Below are positions 44,530 to 56,205 of a stretch of 64,000 bases of DNA, one piece after another. The stretch's first letter is position 1, and each line of letters starts with the position of its first letter. The stretch covers positions 3,203,613-3,267,612 of the forward strand of contig BTRK01000006.1 in assembly GCA_036245805.1 (NCBI GenBank), read 5' to 3'. A program made the translations under genes and the position numbers. The notes under the pieces are model-generated. The model ran no database searches. It saw nothing but the letters and a program-made list of their open reading frames with translations, and had not been told where the DNA came from. The DNA comes from Pristionchus mayeri. Its lineage: Eukaryota > Nematoda > Chromadorea > Rhabditida > Neodiplogasteridae.

Positions 44530-47098
44530 TTATACGACGTCCTGGCACTGCACCACCGACTTTGTCGTCTTCTGTATCCAATCGCAGTACGCAGTAACTC
44601 GAGAGTAGATTCCTCAAAGATCAACGATCAAAGAAGGGTGAAATGATCTTCTAGCAGATGGCGTTAATCTATTTTCGTAATTCTCGCACACGGTCAGAAA
44701 TCATAATAAATATGCATTTTCTGTGAACAATCTTCCACCCTCTGTCTACTTCTAAGCAATGGGGAAAGATCAATGATCAAACAATTTACGTACCCGCTTC
44801 TCCTCTTTCGGCACATCCTTTGCCCCAGGAAACGATTCCGTACTGGAACCAGGATTCCGAACCAGCCTTGGCAACCACAGGCCCGCCGGAGTCTCCCTAA
44901 GGAACGGTTTTATTCCCAAAAAAGTTCCTAGTATCAGATAATTTCTCGTTGTGAAATTAACTGATATTCATCTTTAAAACTTTCCAGAGTCAAATTTTTC
45001 TTCGATAAGGAAACATACAAACATATACCTGGCACGAGTCAACTCCAGTCTTTCCTGCACAGAACTCGACCTTAAAAATGATAAATTTCAGTGTTTTTTG
45101 GCGATGTGAAATCGTTTGTCGTGGATGCTCCCTATTTTTCATCGCAAAAATTAACCATTACTTGTTCACCTTCTCATCGATCTGTCTCGGGTACTCTCTC
45201 TCGCAGACTGCATCAGGAACGATGGGAATGTCCGCCTGGCGGAGCTTGCGGGAAGCAGAGCCACCTTCTGCAGATTACAGATCAAGAATTGGGTCGGAAT
45301 TATAGTTCGTAATTCGGGTGACCGTCTCTTCATTTCCCACACTCTCTCTCACCTCTCGACCGGTCTAGATATTGTGGGAAATGAAGAGACGGTGATTACG
45401 AACAATAGTCGGAACTAGGTCGGATGAGAACTATGACGCCTGGCTTTGATATATCACTTCAAAGGCGGCACGACGTCATAGTTCTCATCCAACCTAGCGC
45501 CCCACAATTTCACACCTTCTGAATTACGCGTTTTTCGCGAGCCTTCATCAGTAGCTCTTTGAGATGTATCGCAGAATCAAGATTTATCTATCCTATTAAC
45601 ACTAGTCAGTGTGTTACTCCCGCCGTAAATATATTATTATCGCTCGTGAAGAGAGAGTCGAGTCGAGACAAACCTTTCCTGGTCCCCCATCCGGTAACCC
45701 ATAGGTCCTTATGATAGCTGAGCGCAGCTTCATCTGTGTTCGGAAGGCAAACAGGCTGGACGTGGTCTCCGTACGTGAGAGGAGTCTCCAGCTGGAAATG
45801 GATTTTTTGTTAAAGTGAGATTGTGAACTGGTCGCATGAACACCATTGATGATGTGAAATCATTATTTTTTTCTTGTCATCCGACCGCGCGCCTAATTGA
45901 TACCTCGATAAGAGCGATGTCATATGTCAGCTTGCGGGGGTTGTAGTCGGGGTTGAGGTGGATCGCCTTTACGTCAACAACCTGTTCTCCTTCTTCACCA
46001 CTGAAATAAACAAACTCAAGAAAGTAATTTACATATTTTACGCCACATTCATAATATTGCTCTTATGTTGGGGACCACTACAAGTTGTACTAGACAACGG
46101 TAATGCCCGTTGTAGTTCTTAACCGAAAGCAAGCGAATTAACGAAGGTCGTCCTAGAGTACTGTAAACACACACAAACTCACTTCTTCATCTCGTCAAAC
46201 ACTCCGGCCTTGACCTTGTAGTTCTTCGGGTTGAGATCGTCGTAGACGCAGTGGCCTGAATACATGGTGTGATGGGTGGTGCATGAGGTGCGCCCATGTG
46301 GACGATTTGTCAAACCTGCTGTCATCACCCATCCCGGTGCGATGACGGAACCTCCGCAGTCGAGGTTGCAGACCTTGTCGGAGAACCAGTCTGCAATTCG
46401 TTACTGGGAGTCGATTACAATTTGGTACTGGAATTGTTCACCGAAAGCCCTATTTTACGTAAATTTAGCGTATCACATGTGTCGGTTTATCACTTGATGA
46501 AACATCTGTAGATGGGTTAGGGGAGATAGCTCCAAGCAAATATGTAAATGCCAGTAACGCTCACTTTTGGTGCACCAGACGACTTGCCATGGCCACGAGT
46601 AGGGAATGGCGATGTCTCCTCCGACAATCTTCGGGTTGACGTTCCTGAAGTAGATTTCGTAATTCATGTCACCGTACATTTTTTGCATTGGAAATTCGCA
46701 ATTAATCGTTGCGGCCCTCTGCAAGAGTTCAAATTCTTAGTTTCTCACGCGCTCTCTCTCTCACCTAAATAGACCGGCTGAGAGATTGCGATAAATGAAG
46801 AGATGTTGATCCGAAATACGAACCTGAGGTCGGGCCGGATCGGCGTCTGACCACATCGGACTCCGGAAGACGTCGTCGTTGACGGGTCTGGGGTTCTCGT
46901 CGTCGTCACTGAGGATCTGAGGGTTGGTGGAGTCGCCGACGGGACCTGAATGGTCGTCGTGGTTTCGGGAACCGGGCTTGTCTTGGTGACTCTGGGATAC
47001 TATACGATAGTCGTCAGGTCTTCGGGTGGAACGGTATGGGTTACCACGTCTGCGGTTGCGACAAAAGCTGCGGCTAGGAAGACGAGTGAGAATCTCAT
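44530..47098 (-). CDS. Secreted trypsin-like serine protease (S1A)
   Basis: Ten exons: 47098-46824, 46644-46565, 46390-46316, 46255-46183, 46000-45904, 45791-45674, 45267-45170, 45070-45029, 44896-44794 and 44612-44530. Signal peptide [16 protein letters not shown], a Thr/Pro-rich linker, a lone Cys (RCGQTPIRP) typical of a propeptide disulfide, then the activation site [17 protein letters not shown]. The catalytic triad is complete: His in MTAGHC, Asp in YDIALIE, Ser in DSCQGDSGGP, with Asp in the DSCQ position giving trypsin-like Arg/Lys preference. C-terminal [13 protein letters not shown]. All junctions are in phase. Exon 1 contains an in-frame TAG (47000-47002), avoidable only if a 60-nt GT-AG intron is removed there. 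MITEs sit in the intron before exon 7. Confidence 0.85.
45301..45407. mobile_element. hAT-type hairpin MITE, TAGAGTTCG family (in protease intron)
   Basis: TATAGTTCGTAATTCGGGTG on the left, GTGATTACGAACAATA on the right; flanks GTCGGAAT and GTCGGAAC (7 of 8). Confidence 0.85.
45413..45502. mobile_element. Small hairpin MITE, TAGGTCGG family (in protease intron)
   Basis: ACTAGGTCGGATGAGAACTA and its complement, ending TCATCCAACCTAGCGCC, around AAAGGCGGCACG. It lies immediately beside the previous MITE. Confidence 0.75.
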
Positions 47099-47104
47099 CG
47101 GTAT

Positions 47105-47860
47105 CTGAATGGAAGTCATTATGTCAAAACATGCGTTTTTACTTAGAACAGATTTAACCTATTCGAAACAAGCATTAGTAATAATACAAAATGAAAACTG
47201 AATCTTGAGTTGAAGAAAGAATGAAAGACATACAACTCAGGAACAATGGATCACATGAACATTGTTTTTTGCAGACCTTTTGTACGATTTCAGGGCGGAT
47301 AATCTTGGAAGATCGCATTGATACATAAGGCTATTCCTTGAATCTGATATCATCTTGCCATTAGTGATGCCGTCATGTACGAGATCAAGCTCTTGGATGC
47401 GTATTCTAACACAGTCTAGGTGTTCATTTTGTAGCGAATAAGGAAACACCGCAACAAATTGGATGCGTGCGTTACTTTGATCACGCTATCAGAATCAAAA
47501 GACCATCGAACCAATTTGGCCTGTGATCGGCACTTTGTATTGTTGCCTTCAGTCAACATATCATTTGATCCAGTTTACCATAGCTCTCATTTAGTGCACC
47601 GGTTACATGCGTTTACAATTCAAAGATATTCAACCCTTGGCATGAGATCAGGTATCATCACATCCACTCACTGTGTTTTAGTGTTTCAGTGGTGTTTCCT
47701 GGCACCATTCAACCGAAAATCATTCATTGATAAGGACAACTGCAACGAGCAACGAGACATAAGGTTCTCATCGAGCGAACACATGTCCTTCATGATCTTT
47801 GGCCTGATGTTTCTTTGATTCGTCGGTGAATATTAGGTTTCGAGAAAAGTTACAACGTCT
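47105..47860. other. Upstream region of the protease, no gene recognised
   Basis: The longest open frame (47459-47818, +) has no domain signature or splice context and is probably chance. Presumed protease promoter; no clear TATA box. Confidence 0.4.
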
Positions 47861-47865
47861 TCTTC

Positions 47866-48052
47866 CGACGTCATGCCGCCTTTGAAATGTCATAGGCGGC
47901 ATGACGTCATAGTTCCCACTAGAGTTCGAGAAATGACACCACGGTCTCTTCCTTCTACACACTCTCTCGCCATTCGACCGGTCGAGAGAGTGTGTAAAAT
48001 AAAGAGACAGAGGCCCGAATTACGAACTATAATTCCCACCCGACCTAGCGCT
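47866..48052. mobile_element. Nested MITEs
   Basis: A TAGGTCGG-family hairpin (GACGTCATGCCGCC and GGCGGCATGACGTCATAG arms, right end CCCGACCTAGCGC) is interrupted at 47920-48031 by a TAGAGTTCG-family element, with target duplication GTTCCCAC / ATTCCCAC. The outer element is therefore older. Confidence 0.8.
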
Positions 48053-48059
48053 TGAAGAG

Positions 48060-48845
48060 ATGAATTCAGACCTTCACTGTGCATCCAAATGCTGTTGAGA
48101 GACGGTAAAATTGACCAAACCCAGTTCTGCCAAATTTGAAATTTGAAGAAATTCTGAAACCTGACACTTCGCTCGCATATAGAGAGCGGAGAGGAAGAGG
48201 GGAGACCGTTCTGTGCGATGAGGAATGAAATTTTCTCTTCCGGAAGAATGAGAGGGTGGGGAAAGTCTTCCGGAAGACCAGTCTCGTAAAACTTGATATG
48301 GTGAAAATCAAGTCAAAATTTCATGCAAATGAATCGTGCCGTATCCTAATACCATAGTTGAACTAGTTCTTCACAAAATGGCTTAAACTCCGCTCGAAAA
48401 AACGCTTTAAAACAACATTGCTCTTTTTTATGGCCTTGCTCTTCCGGAAGACTTTGCATTTTCCCTCCCGTTTCCTCATTCCTCGCTCTCTCCCTCGAAA
48501 GAGCGGCAGAGTCTTCCTCTTCCTCTTCCTCTCCGCACTCTACTTCTCAAATATGCGACGATCTTTAGTCATATTTTTCCCTTTCTATTCAATCGCCTGA
48601 ACTGCGCTTGAACTTAATAATATTTCAAATGGGTAATCGTAAGAGCGAGTAAGACGACCTATGGTGGACAACTCAATTCCAAGCCCGCTTGGGCGCCTTC
48701 AAGACCTTAACCGAAACACCCTCCCGTTTCTCTCAGGAAGTTCTCCTTTCACCCATTCACTTATTAGGTAAAAAAAAAGGTAAAGTCGCACCGTATATCT
48801 AGGAATTTTCATCCTGCGGTGAGCCGCTGCTAGGCCAGCAACTAT
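48060..48845. repeat. Imperfect foldback near 48180-48540
   Basis: GGAATGAAATTTTCTCTTCC and GAGCGGAGAGGAAGAG on the left side are returned on the right as complements with CTCTTCCGGAAGAC. The arms are broken by indels. No gene seen in the interval. Confidence 0.45.
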
Positions 48846-48847
48846 CA

Positions 48848-50370
48848 GGTTGTAACATAAGTTTTGTCGCGTCCAATCTCTTATGCATTTTAACCTCAGA
48901 AATTCTTCGAATTAATTTAATCTCAATTTCGTTATTCATCATCAGTGAGGGCCTTCGTACTCTTTCTTACGCGCTTTACTTCAGTCCTGTCAAGGCAGTT
49001 GAGGAGGCACATTAGACAGACAAAGTTGTACTGAGATAAGGATTAGAAATCATTTTCACGCATCAGCTCTTCTTGAAAAGGATAAATTATGCCGATTTTG
49101 TGTGATTTGAGTAAAGTACTACATATGTGCATAATTTTGAACCACTCACGGATAATGACAAACGAAAATCGTTCTAGAAATGTAGACGAGTTTGTATAAT
49201 GTGGATGGTTGGTGACGGTCGCGAAAACTTTCGCAAGCCGAATTTTCTTCTCAGTAGATATCCAGATCCAAATAGTGGTGGAATATAGTTCACCTAAAGT
49301 GGTCAGTGTGCAGACAAAGTTTGGGGTAGATTGGGTTCTGTTGAGATAAGTGGCTCTATTCAGAACGATGGTATGTAAATTAAACTACTGAAATCGGCAC
49401 TTTGTTCATATTCCTACCTCGCACACATGTTCAATATCTGATTTGTTGTGTCCATCCGAACCATAAACCCTTCCCTTACTAGTATCTACTTGGGATAAGT
49501 TTGGAAATAAATAGCTTTTGAATGACAATCTTTAATTCGAAACACCTAAACTTGCAAATTTTGGTAAAATTGTGCGCGAATTGAATTAATAAAAATTCAA
49601 ATTTCCCACAAGTGGAGTGTTCTTTCTCTCACTTGTTTAATGATAAATTATACCTCCATGAGTGGTAATTGAACGCACTTATGTTAGTCACTGTTGTTGC
49701 AATTCTGGATTCAGAAGAGTTGGTCAAGTTGGCTACGAATCAGCGGCTAACCTTACACTCAGTGAAGTATATCTTCGGTTCCGCTCCACATAGCACCATA
49801 TCTGGCGTATATTTTGAAAGAGCATTGACGGGGTATATCACCATGCTGTAGAAGTTTGGTTCATTATTCATCTCTGCGAACTAGCACCCGATCAAACGAA
49901 TTAATAAAATCTGCACCAAATTTAAATCAGTTCATATTAATATTTATCGCATAGCCAGCATGCGCAGTTCAGCTCTACCCTATGGTTTGAATGTGCATGA
50001 ACACCCCAAACATATACTAGGAGGTCAGGCATTGATAATGTTTGAGAAGTATCCTTCATGGAAATATTGTGAACATCCGAAATGCGACAAAACTTATGTT
50101 ACAACCTAATATATTTTCCCACATGATAACAGCATATCTTAACATTTCAGCTTTGATACGTTGCAAATGAATGTGTGCCCGTTTGAACAATTGCAATATA
50201 TACCACTTCGTTCTTAATAAATTTGCCAGCGTTGGGCATTTTTTCATTTTTAAACCATAAGTACAAATTTTATTTCAGAGGTCAGGCATTGATAATGTTT
50301 GAGAAGTATCCTTCATGGAAATATTGTGAACCTCCGAAATGCGACAAAACTTATGTTACAACCTAATATG
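48848..50370. mobile_element. Mariner-like element, copy 2
   Basis: Outer ends TCAGGTTGTAACATAAGTTT and the complement ending ACTTATGTTACAACCTAA. An extra complete right end occurs inside, at about 50086-50109. Inverted, ~1.5-kb near-identical partner at 39780-41295. Confidence 0.75.
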
Positions 50371-50483
50371 TTCTAGGCGTTTCAGTCCGTAGCGCCACCT
50401 ATTCTTCGGACCTATTTACCGGCGTGATCTTGTCACGACTTTCAATTCCCCGTCCCCAATGGTAGGCGCCTTGGTTGGGCGGA

Positions 50484-50575
50484 GTCGGTGTCACGGCCAG
50501 GAATCGAACCCGGGAGGAATGGAATGGTTGGGCGCGCCATACTACCACTACACCACCACTACACCACTTCGACTC
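50484..50575 (-). pseudogene. tRNA-like element (tRNA-derived SINE or pseudogene)
   Basis: On the minus strand: TGGTGTAGTGGTAGTATGG (A box region), then GGGTTCGATTCCTGGCC (B box and T-arm) and a GTGACACC tail. The 5' acceptor strand does not pair with the 3' end, and GTGTAGTGGT is duplicated, so a functional tRNA is unlikely. Confidence 0.45.
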
Positions 50576-50599
50576 TCGTTATTAGTAGGCACTTATTAG

Positions 50600-51084
50600 G
50601 TAGGCACCGACATTATACTTTTTACTATTTAAAACAAAATAACTTCAGGGTATATAATATTTTTGTGATGGACTGAGATGCAATTTGAAATCGGTTTATG
50701 TGTTTAGGATACATTTCTCTTCATCGATCCATTTTTTATTTCTTCGTTTCCTGCGACTTCGACGGTTTCGACGAATTCGGCCTAAACCTAGCTGTCGAAT
50801 AACAAACATATTATTTGGATGCTACATTCCGTATTCGAGACAGTGCTTGCGAGATGAGACAGTCAAGTAAAGTCAGGCCAGTGTCAACAAATTCATAATT
50901 GAATTATTAATGACTGAATCATAAAAATTAGCTACACCACTCACATTGAAATATTGACTGTGTTGATTTGACCCGGCCAAGCTGTTTTGTTCTTGTTCAC
51001 TTTTCGTTCAAATTCTTTCTCCGCTTTCCGCTTTGAGACTGGGCTTTGCGATTTGCGCGATGATGATTTCTTAGTGGTTTTCGA
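50600..51084. other. ADAM 3' flank, no further gene seen
   Basis: AT-rich sequence with no exon series; presumably includes the ADAM 3' UTR. Confidence 0.4.
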
Positions 51085-54000
51085 TCACGATTTCTTGGTG
51101 TTTTTTGAGGAGGAAACACTGTTTGCCTCCCCATCTCCGCGGATCTTTCTCAGTATTCTGAAGTGCTATTTAATTTTTTTCCTAGATTCCCCAATATACT
51201 GCTATGTGATGGGTAAATTGTAAACTTTCAAATTATTTGAATTATTCACATTCAGAAAAAATATTTCTCTAATTTTGATAGAAAGTGTAACTCACATTGT
51301 ATGCAGCCATCCTCTTCCTTTCACTCGAAGATAAATCGTCAAGATTGCGAGAATAATCAGGATAATAGTGATGGGAATGAGAATTCCCAAGACTATTTTC
51401 GCACCGATGCTCATTCCATCGCTCGCTGTGGAACCTGATATACTTATTTACATTTTTTATAAATGTTCGAGTTCTCAACCGAAAAGTTCTGCTTTGGGCA
51501 CGCACAGGGATTTCAGACAATACTGAAAGTTTGATAAGTATATGTTCTCAATTGCACGTAAATACATACATAATGGGGTACCGAGTTCGAGAAACGATGA
51601 CCCATTTTCTCCGCTCTTTGAACTATCGATCAGCTATGTATGTCAAACAAAAAGTAAGGATATGGTATTATCGTTTCACGAACTCATTTACGAATTTTAA
51701 TAAGTACCCTCTGAACACATAGCCCCATATCCTATTAATTTGTCTATTTTCCATATCGTCACAGTAATGATGTGTAAATTAAGCACATATCGGTGCATAA
51801 AGGTGTTTAAGTTAAAATGCAACCGTTACTAAGCAACCTAGACACACCAGGGTTTAGCATAAAGCGATTCATTTACGGATCCATACAAAACAAAAACTCT
51901 GTAAATTCCGGAAAATCAGTAAAAGTAAAATGCCAACACATACCATACATTTCCCTCTCCACACGGTGCTCCATCCGGGGTCATACCCACGTGATATTCA
52001 GGCACATGTCCCTCTTGATACTCAACGAGCGCCTTCTTGCAATCCGGAGGACCTTCCTACAAAAAAATTATTATTTTATTATTAGTATTTCTATTAGTTT
52101 TGCACTATTATACATCAAATCAAAAAAGTGTCGATTATGTGTTTATTTGAATACCTGATGAACAAGCAATGCCTGTATATCATGAGTTAATGATCCATTT
52201 GCGCATCGCAGAGCGGCACAATACGCGTCCCTTAAATAAACAAAGATACCGAGCGAAAAATGTAATATGTGCATTTAAATGGATGTTATTTCGTGTACGT
52301 TTCATGTTCTCTAAATAACCCATCTGTTCGACGGTTGAGGTCCTGAAAAGTACAAAAAACATTGTAAAATTTGTTACGTCTTCGATGTTTGTAAATTATG
52401 ATTTCGGTGACATTGCTCGTCCGACGGTTCAGATTCATTTCCCCAGATTGCCCGTAGAGAAAGAATGACGTCGCAAAATCAGATCATTTTCAACAGAGGG
52501 AGAGAGAAAAAGAGTCGCATATCCTTTCAAAATTTATTCCAGCTCTCAACATCTCCGGATTTCGAACTTGCCTTGCACAGCAGTTTCCTTGATGAGCAAT
52601 GTCCATTGTAGCACATCGCCTAGTATGTGCATTTTGATTTTGGAATATATTTTTAAAAACATTTTTACAGGAACTATCAAAAAGTTAAAATAATATTAAA
52701 AGATATGAGGATATACATTATTGTCCTTAGGGCAGGGCGCAAAGTTGGGAATGCGCTTATCAACAGGACATTTACTGCTAACTCCGTCACAGTACTCGGG
52801 AAGATCGCAGTTGTTCAATTCCGATGGAGGCCTGTAACGATATTGTAATAACAACAACAACAACAACACCAAGAATAATTATTTTTGTATTATTATTATA
52901 TGAAAACCGTTGTAATTTTTATAAATAAATTATAAATATAAGGCTGGTGCAAAAGTCTTGTGGTTGTTTGTGTCCGTACTTTGAACAATCATAACTAGGG
53001 ATGACAATTCAATGATTCAAGGGACAAGGGAGGGCGGCTGATGCAAATCGCCTCATTATTCCTTGGAGGAGGATGCGGGAGAGCTGCGATCCTCCTTCAA
53101 GGATGGCGATCCTTGAAGGAGGATTGGGGATGAAGAAGGGATGCAAATGTATGGGATGTTTTGAGTTGATAAAAAGAAAAAAACTAGAGGATTTGCATAA
53201 TCATAACGAGAACTATGAAATTAGAAATTATGAAATTAGAAATCACTTTACATTGATTTCCTATATTCGTGAGGTCATCGATGGGAGTTTTGCCAGCACG
53301 TTTCTTATTTTAGCGTGCTTTCGTGCTGGTTTTCAATCAAACATATTGAATTGCACTCACTCAGTACTAGGAAAAGGCATTTTATACATTTTAAGGTCTC
53401 ACCTTATCACTTTTAGTAAGCAGTTGCGGGAATGAGCGGTATGAAGTGGGAAAAGTGACTAACTTCCGTATTGTTTCGACTACCTGTTGATAGCCCTAGT
53501 ATTTCTGAGATAGCCCTAATACTTCTTATGTACTCTACTCGAAGGCACAATATGCAACATATCAGATTTGAGGCACAGAAATGGCAATAATAGGTAAAAC
53601 AAGCATGCTTTCATCAGAATCGTCTGGGAACGTCCGGTAACAGAAATCAATCTAAACTGCTCTAATCACGTTGCATTCATTGGTGTTATGCAAATCCTAA
53701 AATTTCGAACGTTTTGATCAAAGTTAAGCACCTATTTACCCATTATCCTCCTTCAAGGATCGGATGGCCTTGAAGGAGGATGGCCGCTCTCTCTCGTCCT
53801 CCTCCAAGGAATGATGCGATTTGCATGATGTTGAGAATCGAGAGGGAGCGCTCCCTCTCATCCTTGAATTGTCATCCCTAATCATAACTCGTGTATCTAA
53901 ATTCTTAATGGCCAACATATCATGGTTTAGGAGTATGCTTGAACTTTGCTCACACATATTTCAATCAAAACCAACGCAAGAAATTATGATTAACCCAATG

Positions 54001-56205
54001 CAAACAGTTTACCAAATTTTGCTTTAAATTTATTTCTCTAGATATTTGAAGGGAAAAACCATGGCACAACTTCCTATTGTTATTGCTTTTCTGAATGGAA
54101 GACCAAGCATACTGGCTCCGACATGTGTGCGTTGTATGCACCCACGAAGAAACTGTATTCTCATAAAAAATATTTGCGCTTGCTTATTTCCCTTTTCAGA
54201 AAATTTGAATTTCTTACTTTTCAGAAATATGCAAAATCAACACAGAAATGCTACAAGTAGTCATTTACAGATCAACTTCATTCCTCGAAAGGATGTAACT
54301 TCCAGCATCAATGAGAAAAATTATTTATAGGGTAAAGATGGACGCTTCATATAACAACCAGAGATTGAGTATACGTAATTTTAACTTTATCCTGCTCTCG
54401 ACTCTCTGATTGGGCAATGCTGATATGGTGCGCATAAGAAAGAATATGCAAGACCTCATTAGCGAGCAATATCCGGAAGTTCATCGGTCAAACTAAAAGG
54501 AAGATGGAAGGCAAAATATCAACATTCCACAAGACGTTTGCACCAGCCTTATAATAGAGCGTGCGCATTACTAGTTGTATAACAATCATACTTCAACGTT
54601 ACATTTATTCTTTTAAATAATTAAACGAAGCAGACCTGCACATCAACGGCTTGTCCTGTGGAGAGCACGTATCAAGATTGCAACAAGTTCCTATAACTGT
54701 CCTTATTTCAAATGAGTACACAAGTTATTTATAACGTGTGAAGACATTCAAACCTGATGCACATTTGGCGTTTTCTCGAAATTTGCACGTTTTTTCATCG
54801 CAACACTTGTGATGAAGGCAGCTCTGTAAGTAAATTTTAGTGATATATTGATTCAGAGCACCGCGGTATAGCTCAACACAGCGTGTCAGAGAGATACTCG
54901 ATCTCCTTTGTTCGTCGCGGCGCTCGAGAAATTTAATTCCGGCCACTCGCTCGAGTATAGCGATAAGACGGGGGAAAAGGGGCTTTATAAAAACGGTGAA
55001 ACACATTACATAACTTGGCGGAAACTATGAGTAATCATGAAAAAATCAATATTTTTGTCGAATTTTTAGCTTTTCTGGAATACTAGAAACAATATCAAAA
55101 ATCGCTATGTACCAGTTGTAGAGCTTCTCATGAGGATTCAGAAAAAGCCCCACAAGTCGGGTCTCCTTCTATTCCCCTCTGAGAAGTTATAATTTTAGTG
55201 TGCAAATTTAATGAATTGCTCAAAATGCGCACACAAAATTTCAAAAAAATTCCAAACAGTTGTGAATGATGGAAATTCCTCCTTACTCAACATATATGAG
55301 TTTTTGTATATACATTAGCATATTTGATAGTTTCCGCCAAGTTATGTAATGTGTTTCATCGTTTTTATAAAGCCCCTTTTCCCCCGTCTTACCGCTATAC
55401 TCGAGCGAGTGGCCAGAAATGAAATTTCTCGAGCGCCGCGACGAACAAAGGAACTCGATCTATCTGACACGCTGTGCTCAATAGTAAACATAAATGTACG
55501 TCAAACGAAGTCGATGAGACTCCCCTTTCAATAATCTGTGGATGGAGATTCCAATAAGAGTTTCAAGTGTGATGGAGTTCCCACTTGTTGATATTCTACT
55601 GTCATCCAAGTGACTTGCCCAGTGAGAAGACAATTACGGTGGGCAAGAATCCCAACAGGGAAACATTTATCCACACTAGTAAACCTAATTTGAAAAAAAC
55701 TATCGAAGAAATCTGGATCTTACCGCATATCCGCAATCGCAATCTTCTCCATCGTCTACTATTCCATTTCCGCACACATTACCATCTGTAAATGAATATA
55801 TTCGTGATTAATCATTTAAATAATTAATATAATTAATGCTTGGAATTCGTAATTTTTATAGTGTTCATACTCAAAATATAACCTAAATCGCTTACCGATC
55901 GATTGATTAATTGATGTATTCGGTTCATTCAGTAAACAGTAGTGGTGACCAGCAATTCCATATGTTACTCGGACCAAGGCGTCAATCTTGAAATAATATA
56001 TTTTTCAAATGTTATTCCAAAAATAACGATGATATTCGAAGTTTGCGATGAAAGATACGCTGAGTGCAGAGACAACGATTTTTTTCGCTGTTGTCGTATT
56101 CAAAAATTAAACATCCATAATATGGCGTATCTCTAAGCATACTAACTCTGCTATTAAGTCCACGCTTGTCATAATACACTTTCGCCATGGGCAAGCACAT
56201 GGGTA
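51085..56205 (-). CDS. ADAM-family gene, 3' part (end of protease, disintegrin, Cys-rich, TM, tail)
   Basis: Exons on the minus strand: about 56205-56147 (CACPWRKCIM, the end of the metalloprotease domain), 55986-55896 (YCLLNEPN), 55785-55724 (VCGNGIVDDGEDCDCG, start of disintegrin), 54823-54754 (KCCDEKTCKFRENAKCASG), 54690-54636, 52831-52717 (CDLPEYCDGVSSKCP, disintegrin loop), 52619-52572 (CYNGHCSS), about 52460-52378 (IWGNESEPSDEQC), 52342-52320, 52230-52155 (AYCAALRCANGSL), 52056-51949 (GAPCGEGN), 51522-51480, the TM exon 51434 to about 51295 (ILIPITIILIILAILTIYL) and 51157-51085 (short basic/Ser tail). ADAM proteins are membrane proteases or adhesion receptors. The HExxHxxGxxH exon and everything upstream are absent: at 56579 the duplicated block begins. 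The exon at 52460 lacks an AG acceptor (AC instead) and its end is out of phase. Probably a truncated, decaying gene. Confidence 0.75.
52850..52876. repeat. AAC trinucleotide microsatellite
   Basis: About six AAC units just upstream of an ADAM exon, inside the intron. Confidence 0.8.
52939..54551. mobile_element. Mariner-family element with nested insertion (in ADAM intron)
   Basis: Ends TAAGGCTGGTGCAAAAGTC and the complement ending GCACCAGCCTTA. Interior sequence homologous to 4229-5129 in inverted orientation (shared translated words such as ENLN and NMQN.HRNAT). An 883-bp second element is inserted at 52997. Confidence 0.8.
52997..53879. mobile_element. Element with 10-bp target duplication nested in mariner
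   Basis: Terminal inverted repeats AGGGATGACAATTCA and TGAATTGTCATCCCT, flanked on both sides by a perfect AATCATAACT (52987-52996 and 53880-53889). Ten bp fits Mutator-like elements. Subterminal palindromes of CCTCCTTCAAGGAT and its complement occur at both ends. No transposase seen. Confidence 0.85.
54870..55484. mobile_element. Foldback element in ADAM intron
   Basis: Arms of about 150 bp (54870-55028 and 55325-55484) with near-perfect inverse identity, including CATAACTTGGCGGAAACTAT and its complement, around a ~300-bp AT-rich spacer. Confidence 0.8.

Noticed and set aside
46823..47070. Asp/Arg-rich alternative frame of protease exon 1
   Set aside because: Open, but it lacks a start codon, loses the signal peptide and the CGQTPIRP motif, and its splice to IVGG is poorer.
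47459..47818. 119-codon plus-strand frame
   Set aside because: No paralogue, domain, splice sites or codon pattern to support a gene.
50488..50676. 62-codon frame beginning MSRPGIEPGR
   Set aside because: It is the antisense of a tRNA-like sequence, a common source of false ORFs.
53073..53435. 120-codon frame in the nested element
   Set aside because: It covers the palindromic CCTCCTTCAAGG region and low-complexity NYEIRN repeats; no transposase signature.
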